Assembly: GCA_041391925.1 (NCBI GenBank)
Contig: JAWKNA010000003.1
Coordinates: 124,001 to 188,000 of the forward strand
Length of the DNA: 64,000 bases
Reading direction: 5' to 3'
Source: JBPOFM01 sp041391925
Lineage (GTDB): Bacteria; Bacteroidota; Bacteroidia; Flavobacteriales; Flavobacteriaceae
The notes under the pieces were generated by a model. That model was not told where the DNA came from. It did no database searches and worked only from the letters and a program-made list of their open reading frames with translations. The position numbers and the translations under genes were made by a program. This document shows, one piece after another, positions 56,517-62,642 of the stretch (position 1 is the stretch's first letter; the number at the start of each line of letters is the position of its first letter).

Positions 56517-57548
56517 ATGCTAGAAGATATACGCCATTTAGAATTTTTACCTACCAACTTTTATGAATTTGAAAATATTCTCATTAAACATGGCAAACTG
56601 ACTATTGAGAACATTGACATCAAAAGGATATACTTTAAATGCAATTATGACACACCTAAAATTGTTTCTAATATTGAAGATATTAACCCAGAACAATTCA
56701 ACATTGTTGAGATGGGAAATGTATTCATGGTTTCAAAAATAAAACCTAGTTTAGAAAAGGCAGACATAAAGGAAAACGATTTAAATGATACCAACTTAAT
56801 AAGCACACTTAATTATGTTGAGTTTTTTGAGCATTTTGATTTTGATGCTCTGTATAATATGTTTTATCGCAAGTTCAAGGTTTATTGTGATGAGATTATT
56901 GATGATGTCAAAAAAACTTTATTCAAAGCTTCAACCAAAAACTCTGCTAAACTATTAATTGCAGAATTAAGCCATAGAGTTATGTCATCAGAAAATTTTC
57001 TTAAAAAGGTTAAGTCAAAAAATGTTGAGGAACATAATTTTTTTGAGAAAAACAATATACAGATTGATTTATACGAGCATTTAGAAAAATTTGTTGAGCA
57101 ACTTAAATTAAACTTAAATCATTTGTTTGCTTTTTATTTAAAAGAAAATGATTCAACAATTATAGAAAAGAGCCAGAATAATGAAAACGATTCTATAAGT
57201 TATGAAGCGAAATTAAGAGATACTAACATTTATAAATTCTCTCTACTGTTCGCTGATGGAATAATATCATTTGAAAATTCTACTGTTCAGTATAAAAATA
57301 AAAGCTACTTTAATATTAACTCTCTTGCAAAAATAATCAGTCAAGACATTCCAGAAATATCTAACACTTCAATTCAACCTTACTTGAATCAAACAGTTAG
57401 AGAAGCAAATAATGACAAAAATCTGTTCTCAAAAAGCAAGGTAAAATATCTTGAGCTTATCGCTTTAGATTATAAAGCTAACGGAAAAAAATTATCTAAA
57501 TTCTTCATCGATAAACTACAAGATTTACTGTTCAACACACAAGAATAA
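56517..57548 (+). CDS. Element protein of unknown function
   Basis: 343 residues, AT-rich, soluble and mostly helical (EIIDDVKKTLFKASTKNSAK; VEEHNFFEKNN). The C-terminal third (YFNINSLAKIISQDIPEIS) loosely recalls the helical C-terminus of RteC-type regulators of Bacteroidota elements, but I would not assign it. It starts 3 nt after the integrase stop, so the two are cotranscribed and it may regulate or assist integration. Confidence 0.7.
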   Translation: MLEDIRHLEFLPTNFYEFENILIKHGKLTIENIDIKRIYFKCNYDTPKIVSNIEDINPEQFNIVEMGNVFMVSKIKPSLEKADIKENDLNDTNLISTLNYVEFFEHFDFDALYNMFYRKFKVYCDEIIDDVKKTLFKASTKNSAKLLIAELSHRVMSSENFLKKVKSKNVEEHNFFEKNNIQIDLYEHLEKFVEQLKLNLNHLFAFYLKENDSTIIEKSQNNENDSISYEAKLRDTNIYKFSLLFADGIISFENSTVQYKNKSYFNINSLAKIISQDIPEISNTSIQPYLNQTVREANNDKNLFSKSKVKYLELIALDYKANGKKLSKFFIDKLQDLLFNTQE

Positions 57549-57632
57549 TTTTATACTCATTGTTATACCGTATAGCCAATGCCATAATTGGTCATAACAC
57601 AATCTTTGTTGTGAATTTTAAAAATAGAATTT

Positions 57633-57917
57633 ATGACAAATCAGAATTTAACTTTAACCGCAGTAAATCCTGACCAATTAAAAGATTTGATTGTAGCAGG
57701 TATTAAAGAAGAGTTCACAGAACTCATTTCACAATTAATTCCACAAAAAAAACAAGAAGAACTTCTAACAAGAAAGGAAGTATGTACCATTCTTCAATGC
57801 TCAATGACTACTCTATGGCATTGGGAAAATAGAGGTCTTTTATGTCCCATAAGAATAGGGAGAAACGTTAGGTATCGTAAAAGCGAAGTAGAAAGTTTTA
57901 TTAAATCTAAAAGCTAA
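57633..57917 (+). CDS. Excisionase-like helix-turn-helix protein
   Basis: 94 residues. The C-terminal half is an HTH_17/MerR-type winged helix: LLTRKEVCTILQCSMTTLWH, then WENRGLLCPIRIGRNVRYRK. This domain is common to excisionases and plasmid or element regulators in Bacteroidota. The N-terminal part is a short helical oligomerisation-like region. It lies 4 nt upstream of the replication-like gene at 57922. Confidence 0.85.
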   Translation: MTNQNLTLTAVNPDQLKDLIVAGIKEEFTELISQLIPQKKQEELLTRKEVCTILQCSMTTLWHWENRGLLCPIRIGRNVRYRKSEVESFIKSKS

Positions 57918-57921
57918 AATT

Positions 57922-58884
57922 ATGATAGATTACATAAGAGCAAAGCTTTTGGACAAGGATAAAATCACTCAAAAGATGATTAAGGACAAAGACATGTATG
58001 AGGTTGAAGGCAAATATAGTTATACCATAGGTGAGTTGCCTTATCCAATTAGGTCAAGAAGAGAGAACTTATTCATTAATGTAACCGAAAAAAGTGCATA
58101 TATTGAGAACTCTATTCATAAGTATTTTAACAACCTTGTGAGTAATGAAAATCAAAATTACAATGATTTTTATCTATGTGACATTCTATATACTCTTGAT
58201 GTTCTTGAGCAAGAAATAAATTATCCATTAGAAAACACATTGGTTACAAATTTAGAATTTGGGTTCAATATTGAATTAAATATTAACCCTACTAAATTCT
58301 TACAAAATCATGTCTTAATGCATAATTTAAGGACACCATGTTTTAACCCTAAAAATGACAGCAATATGAAGATTAAAAAATTCATATATACAGAATATGA
58401 AATCAAGATTTATAATAAAACCCTCGAACAAAGCAGACACAAAGGTTTTAAGAGTAAGCTTACAGGAACTAATATTTTAAGAATAGAAGTTAAATACACA
58501 TCTAAAAAACAATTGTCAAAACTTGGAATAAACACGTTGAACGACCTTAAAAATCCAAAATCCTATCATGCTCTTATAAAAGATTTTATGAATAGATATG
58601 ATGATTTGCTTATTATTGATTCATACAACGGAAGTTCTTTAATGAGCAAAAAGGACAGAGAGTTTATTACTTTATGCACCCATCCTAATCATTGGATTGA
58701 CATAAGAACAAATTCGCATTCTAACACGCCTACAAATCATAAAAAGAAGCTTAAAAAGCTAATTAAAGAATATGAGCTTGATACATGGAAAAAACACCTT
58801 AAACAAGATATTCTCAACAAATTTAATCAATTGATGTCTTTGGGCTGTTTTGAGAGTTCTAAAATCTCTCTAAATGTTGCTTAA
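57922..58884 (+). CDS. Candidate replication initiator of the element
   Basis: 320 residues. The segment IKIYNKTLEQSRHKG ... TNILRIEVKYTSKKQL resembles the YDK and R-I/F-E-V motifs of rolling-circle initiators of the phage gene II/X and Rep_trans type. I see no definite HUH motif. The position after an HTH excisionase fits a Rep protein on a small integrative element. An alternative is an unrelated element-maintenance protein. Confidence 0.5.
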   Translation: MIDYIRAKLLDKDKITQKMIKDKDMYEVEGKYSYTIGELPYPIRSRRENLFINVTEKSAYIENSIHKYFNNLVSNENQNYNDFYLCDILYTLDVLEQEINYPLENTLVTNLEFGFNIELNINPTKFLQNHVLMHNLRTPCFNPKNDSNMKIKKFIYTEYEIKIYNKTLEQSRHKGFKSKLTGTNILRIEVKYTSKKQLSKLGINTLNDLKNPKSYHALIKDFMNRYDDLLIIDSYNGSSLMSKKDREFITLCTHPNHWIDIRTNSHSNTPTNHKKKLKKLIKEYELDTWKKHLKQDILNKFNQLMSLGCFESSKISLNVA

Positions 58885-58953
58885 TTGTGAATATTTCACT
58901 AGTGTAATAAGTCAAAAATCCACAAAACCATTTTCATTATGGAAACTTTATAG

Positions 58954-58985
58954 AAAGACTTGGAAAACAGAACCAAGTCTTTTTT
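58954..58985 (+). terminator. Terminator
   Basis: AAAGACTTGG (58954-58963) pairs perfectly with CCAAGTCTTT (58973-58982), followed by Ts. It closes the integrase-to-Rep operon. Confidence 0.8.
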
Positions 58986-59037
58986 ATTTGGTTATTTTCA
59001 CAACAATATAAGCAGAGTTTGAAAAAATGACCTATCA

Positions 59038-59604
59038 CTATTGTAAAACAAATTCTGTTGTGCTTCCTGTATAACTACCATTTATTTGTCCCAAAGCAGT
59101 AACAAAATTGAAGTTAAAGTTATAATTTCCATCACTCAACTTTGCAATTATTATTCTGCCTTCATTTGCTACAATATCAGATTGGTTAAAAACATTGTTG
59201 TATGATACTGCCAAACTGTTTTCTATAACATACTGGTCTTTGATATTGGTAGCATTGAAAACCCCATTGCCATCATATTCATAAGTCCCTATAGGAAGTT
59301 CACTTAAAATTCCATTGTTGTATTGGAATCCAAAGCTAAAAGAGTGTGAAAAATCATTTGAATAGGTGGTTTCGTTTTGTCCGTTTCCCATTGTTAAAAC
59401 CTCACCTTTGGTTAAAGTAATGGCATATATAGTATTGCTATTTAATTCGGTCTTTATGATATAAGCATTCTCCAACTCATAGTTAGTGCCATTAATACTA
59501 AACGAATTGGTTTGATTTGGTTCGTTGTTGCTATCATCGTTGGATGAACAAGAATAAGCAATAAGAGTAATAATTAATAGTCGAAAATAGGCTGTTGTTT
59601 TCAT
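59038..59604 (-). CDS. Lipoprotein of unknown function (element cargo)
   Basis: 188 residues. The lipobox (LLIITLIAYSCSSNDDSNNE) puts the lipidated Cys at about position 19, followed by an Asn/Asp/Glu-rich tether. The rest is beta-strand-rich with no known domain. It is third in a three-gene minus-strand operon (59038-60377). Confidence 0.7.
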   Translation of the reverse strand: MKTTAYFRLLIITLIAYSCSSNDDSNNEPNQTNSFSINGTNYELENAYIIKTELNSNTIYAITLTKGEVLTMGNGQNETTYSNDFSHSFSFGFQYNNGILSELPIGTYEYDGNGVFNATNIKDQYVIENSLAVSYNNVFNQSDIVANEGRIIIAKLSDGNYNFNFNFVTALGQINGSYTGSTTEFVLQ

Positions 59605-59607
59605 AAG

Positions 59608-59961
59608 TTATAGGTTAAATTCTTGTTTTAGATATTCATGTATTTTTGGGCTATCTACTCGTTTTAAATAGTTCATTAGTTCTGGAAATATCTTTGCTCC
59701 TGTTCTTCCGACTACTGTGTTTTTATCTTTAATAATCTCCGATTTCAAAACAACGTCTAAGGTTTGAGGGTTGTCGAGATATGGTTTAATAAGACTTTTG
59801 AAAATAGTATTATAATGACTCCCCCAATTGCATTCAATGAAATGCCTAAAAATATGCTTCATTTGAGATTTAATTTCACTGACAATAGCTTTCCTCTCTT
59901 TGATAGATTTACTATCTAAAGAATTAATTAAAGGCATAAAGTCATAATTTATAAAATCCAT
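59608..59961 (-). CDS. Small helical protein of unknown function (element cargo)
   Basis: 117 residues, soluble and helical (KERKAIVSEIKSQMKHIFRH), with no recognised domain. It is separated by 3 nt from the downstream lipoprotein gene and 2 nt from the upstream membrane protein gene, so the three are cotranscribed. Confidence 0.65.
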   Translation of the reverse strand: MDFINYDFMPLINSLDSKSIKERKAIVSEIKSQMKHIFRHFIECNWGSHYNTIFKSLIKPYLDNPQTLDVVLKSEIIKDKNTVVGRTGAKIFPELMNYLKRVDSPKIHEYLKQEFNL

Positions 59962-59963
59962 AC

Positions 59964-60377
59964 CTAATTGAATTTTAGCTTAAAATTCTTTGATAAATAA
60001 ACAATCACAGTCAAGATTAAACCAACAAATAAAACATACTTGAAATCCAAAAAAGTTGCTTTAAAATAGTATGAAATTCTATTGGTGTAAGGCTTAAAAT
60101 CCCCACCAACAAACTTCATATCTCCTATTGTGAAATCATTTCCATCAAAGATGAATCTTGAACCAAATGGTGTATCGAGATAGATGTTTTCTAAAGACGT
60201 TTTAGGTGAAACATATTCAACTAGGTTAACCTTTCCTCCAGTATATGTGTTTTCTACATTGGCAACGTAAGAGAAGTCCCCAAAATGCTCTATTACAAAC
60301 ACCAATATCATACTTAATAATAGTCCTATTATGATTGATTTTGGTATATCTTTATTTATAGTAATTGTTTTTTTCAT
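59964..60377 (-). CDS. Two-helix membrane protein of unknown function (element cargo)
   Basis: 137 residues. Helices at about 14-30 and 108-127 flank a roughly 75-residue loop rich in aromatic and polar residues, probably periplasmic. It is first in the three-gene cargo operon, divergent from the XRE gene. One arm of the mirror-image operator lies 11 nt upstream of its start. No family is recognised. Confidence 0.65.
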   Translation of the reverse strand: MKKTITINKDIPKSIIIGLLLSMILVFVIEHFGDFSYVANVENTYTGGKVNLVEYVSPKTSLENIYLDTPFGSRFIFDGNDFTIGDMKFVGGDFKPYTNRISYYFKATFLDFKYVLFVGLILTVIVYLSKNFKLKFN

Positions 60378-60387
60378 AGTCTTTTAC

Positions 60388-60450
60388 TGTTGACATATAC
60401 GCTTACCGAGTACGCTAATATAAGAAGTAATATTGACTTCTATGTCAACA
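60388..60450. promoter_or_regulatory. Mirror-image operators in the divergent promoter region
   Basis: TGTTGACATA (60388-60397) and TATGTCAACA (60441-60450) are perfect reverse complements 43 nt apart. Each lies at the start of one divergent operon, and the right one covers the XRE start codon. TTGAC/GTCAA (60433-60448) forms a local palindrome as well. The XRE protein probably represses both genes here. Confidence 0.6.
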
Positions 60451-60714
60451 GAAGAACAAAAAACTAACGAGATTGAACTTACTCCCCAACAGCTTAAAAC
60501 TTATAAAAAAGCATTTGGAGAAAGATTGCAGGAAATCCGATTAAAAAAAGGCATGTCTCAAACTGCTTTAGCTTCTTTGATTGGCTTTGAAAAAACAACT
60601 ATTTCTCGAATTGAAAATGGCAGAACAAATTTTACATTTTCCACAATCGTTAAAATTTGTCTCGCATTGGAAGTTGAAATGAAAGAAGTTTACGATTTCA
60701 AATTTCTTAAATAA
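60442..60714 (+). CDS. XRE-family transcriptional regulator
   Basis: 90 residues from the ATG at 60442; an upstream TTG codon is in frame but sits in the operator. The HTH (about 30-85) reads GERLQEIRLKKGMSQTALAS and IGFEKTTISRIENGRTNF. It is divergent from the cargo operon and likely controls it and itself. Confidence 0.88.
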   Translation: MSTEEQKTNEIELTPQQLKTYKKAFGERLQEIRLKKGMSQTALASLIGFEKTTISRIENGRTNFTFSTIVKICLALEVEMKEVYDFKFLK

Positions 60715-60935
60715 ATCACGAAAGACCTATATGTCTTAACCCCATTTTTGAGCCTATTTTGGGCTATTTTTTTCACAAGACAAAACAACTAGTAAAACAA
60801 TATAATCAAAACGTAAAAATTTCAATCACAGTTTTTAAAGTGATTTTATTAAAAAAAAGTTGATATTTTTAACTGTGAGTTAAAAATAATTTCTATATTT
60901 GCATCATAAGTTCTTTGAAATCGCACGAGCGTTAT
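60715..60935. other. Regulatory gap before the retron operon
   Basis: No gene. It contains an inverted repeat AATCAC/GTGATT near 60823-60846, the perfect operator at 60865-60887 and a -7 box at 60894-60901. Confidence 0.5.
60865..60901 (+). promoter_or_regulatory. Operator and promoter of the retron operon
   Basis: ATTTTTAACT (60865-60874), GTG, AGTTAAAAAT (60878-60887) is a perfect 10-bp inverted repeat. Seven nucleotides later comes a consensus -7 box TATATTTG (60894-60901). The operator covers the -33 region, where no TTG is seen at the proper distance. A repressor or activator bound here would control the whole operon; the XRE protein at 61535 is the likely binder. Confidence 0.65.
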
Positions 60936-61188
60936 TTAGCAAACGTATGAGTTGAAGTGAATTAAGTTTCACAGCCTTCGGGCATTTTTTACACCAGGCA
61001 CATCTCCTTGTTGCTCTGGAATAGTTGTTTAATAGTTCTTCTAAAACTTATTTGAAAGAGGTTAAGAGAAAAGATGAATAGAGAAAAACACTCTATAAAG
61101 CAATTAAGAACCCCCTCAAAACAAATAGAGATTAATGAAGCAGGAGACTGATAGAGATGACAGCGTCTTACGAGTATGCGTTTGCTAA
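60936..61188 (+). ncRNA. Candidate retron msr-msd RNA
   Basis: TTAGCAAACGTAT (60936-60948) pairs with ATGCGTTTGCTAA (61176-61188) over 13 bp with one G-U, as an a1/a2 stem would. Inside are GTGAA/TTCAC and GCC-TTCG-GGC hairpins near the 5' end (msr-like), an ATAGAG/CTCTAT hairpin (61078-61096) and a long-range TCTCCT/AGGAGA pairing (msd-like). The RNA lies 72 nt upstream of the first gene of an RT operon. A caveat: the conserved AGC branching site is not at the inner end of the stem, where a G (60949) follows ATG instead. Confidence 0.55.
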
Positions 61189-61208
61189 TAAACATTGGAT
61201 TGAAGCAG

Positions 61209-61230
61209 GCAATGGAAGCATTGCATTTTT
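61209..61230 (+). terminator. Terminator-like hairpin after the retron RNA
   Basis: GCAATG (61209-61214) pairs with CATTGC (61219-61224) around a GAAG tetraloop, followed by ATTTTT. It sits just after a2 and before the first protein gene. It could set a high ratio of RNA to mRNA by partial termination. Confidence 0.5.
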
Positions 61231-61259
61231 AATTGTTTAACCCCTAAAAAATTATACAA

Positions 61260-61499
61260 ATGGGAACACTTAATTATTTTTTCAATCACACTACTCGTGT
61301 GGAAGCTGTCATAGAGAAAATCGAGACAGTCCTAGAAAAGAGCCGTAATTCGCTCTTGGAAGATGAAATTCGGTTATTAGAAGAAAGTCTTGTTGACTTG
61401 AGGAAACTTGAGACTCAAACCATCTCCGACGATAACCTATTGTTAATGGGCAGGGTAATACTTCAATTGCTCCGTTTTTTTGATATAGACATTTCATAA
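61260..61499 (+). CDS. 79-residue helical protein of the retron operon
   Basis: 79 residues, nearly all helical. Heptad-like stretches (VEAVIEKIETVLEKSRNSLL; RLLEESLVDLRKLE) suggest a coiled coil, followed by a hydrophobic C-terminal helix (LLLMGRVILQLLRFFDIDIS). No domain is recognised. It is the first gene after the structured RNA and 35 nt upstream of the XRE gene. It may be an accessory or inhibitory subunit of the retron. Confidence 0.65.
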   Translation: MGTLNYFFNHTTRVEAVIEKIETVLEKSRNSLLEDEIRLLEESLVDLRKLETQTISDDNLLLMGRVILQLLRFFDIDIS

Positions 61500-61534
61500 T
61501 CCACATCTCTATCATTTTTTTAAAATATTTTGTT

Positions 61535-61828
61535 ATGAATATTGGTCAAGTAATTAAAGATTCACGTATTTCAAAAGGAATTAAGCAGGGGGAGTTTTCT
61601 ACTCTTTGCGATATTTCACAAACCTATTTGAGTTTAATTGAGAATAATCAAAAAGAGCCTAATATAACTACTCTCAAGTTAATTTCTGAAAAGCTAGGTA
61701 TGCCTTTGCCAGTCCTGTTTTTTTTAAGCTTAGATGAAAAAGATATACCTGAAAGAAAGCAAGAAATATTCAAAATTTTAGAACCTTCGATTAAGGGTAT
61801 GATTCAGCAAATTTATTTAGATGATTAA
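61535..61828 (+). CDS. XRE-type HTH protein of the retron operon
   Basis: 97 residues. A Cro/CI-type HTH covers about 1-60 (IGQVIKDSRISKGIKQGEFS; DISQTYLSLIENNQKEPN), with a short C-terminal helix after it. Its stop overlaps the RT start by 8 nt, so translation is coupled. It could repress the operon through the 60865-60887 palindrome, or be the toxin-regulating partner of the RT. Small HTH proteins are known companions of some retron types. Confidence 0.85.
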   Translation: MNIGQVIKDSRISKGIKQGEFSTLCDISQTYLSLIENNQKEPNITTLKLISEKLGMPLPVLFFLSLDEKDIPERKQEIFKILEPSIKGMIQQIYLDD

Positions 61829-62642
61829 AAGCGTAAATAAATTATGTGACGATTATATCAGATTGCCTAAAGCTGACATTCTTAAACTTTCAAACAATAC
61901 CTCCATATATTACAATGAGTTTACAAAAAAGCAGAAAAAGGCAAACGGAACAATAAAGTTAAGACCCATTACCGAAGCCAAAGGGCAGTTAAAAGACGTT
62001 CAAAAAAGCATATTAAAAAATATACTTAATAATATTGAATACCCTTCTCCTCCATTCATCGGTGGACTTAAAAAAAAAGATAACGTTTTAAATGCTTATT
62101 TCCATCAAGGAAAACCATATAAGTTCTGTACAGATTTAAAGAACTTCTTCCCTCACATCAACAATCAGATGGTTTATAAAGCCTTTGTAAATCAAGGTTT
62201 TTCAGCAGACGTTTCAAGCATATTAACCAAATTAACTACTTATAAAGGCAGACTAATTCAAGGAGGTGTAAATAGTACTCACATTGCCTATTTGGCTTTA
62301 TGGGATACAGTAAAGATACTTTCAGAAATATGTGAAGAAAATAAAATAACCTTTACTATCTATGTTGATGATATGACTTTTTCATCCCATCACGATTTCA
62401 AAAAACTATCTGTAAAATTGAGAGATATTGTAATTGATGGCGGCTTTTTTATCAATCACAAAAAAACATTTTTCACTAAAGGGAAAGCCGAAATTACAGG
62501 AACTTTAACTGGACAAAACTCTTTGAATGTAAAGAATAGTTTTAGGGAGAAATTACACAATACAGAAGGGTTGAATGAAAATCAGAAAAAAGGACTTTTA
62601 ATGTATTATGAAAGAGTAGTTACCTATGGAAAACATAATTAA
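61821..62642 (+). CDS. Retron-type reverse transcriptase
   Basis: 273 residues, a little short for the family. RT motifs are in order: RPITEAKGQLKDVQKSIL, the retron X-region NAYFH (N91-H95), KFCTDLKNFFPHINNQ, a divergent motif 4 (LIQGGVNSTHIA instead of LPQGAPTSP), the catalytic YVDDMTFSS (Y181, D183, D184), FFINHKKT and the Y-region ITG (225-227). NAxxH together with V/ITG distinguishes retron RTs from group II intron and diversity-generating RTs. It would make msDNA from the RNA at 60936-61188. It overlaps both neighbours. Confidence 0.88.
   Translation: MIKSVNKLCDDYIRLPKADILKLSNNTSIYYNEFTKKQKKANGTIKLRPITEAKGQLKDVQKSILKNILNNIEYPSPPFIGGLKKKDNVLNAYFHQGKPYKFCTDLKNFFPHINNQMVYKAFVNQGFSADVSSILTKLTTYKGRLIQGGVNSTHIAYLALWDTVKILSEICEENKITFTIYVDDMTFSSHHDFKKLSVKLRDIVIDGGFFINHKKTFFTKGKAEITGTLTGQNSLNVKNSFREKLHNTEGLNENQKKGLLMYYERVVTYGKHN

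Noticed and set aside
61821..62642. RT as part of a group II intron or a diversity-generating retroelement
   Set aside because: No maturase or endonuclease domain, no intron boundaries, no template/variable repeat pair seen, and the NAxxH and ITG signatures point to retrons.
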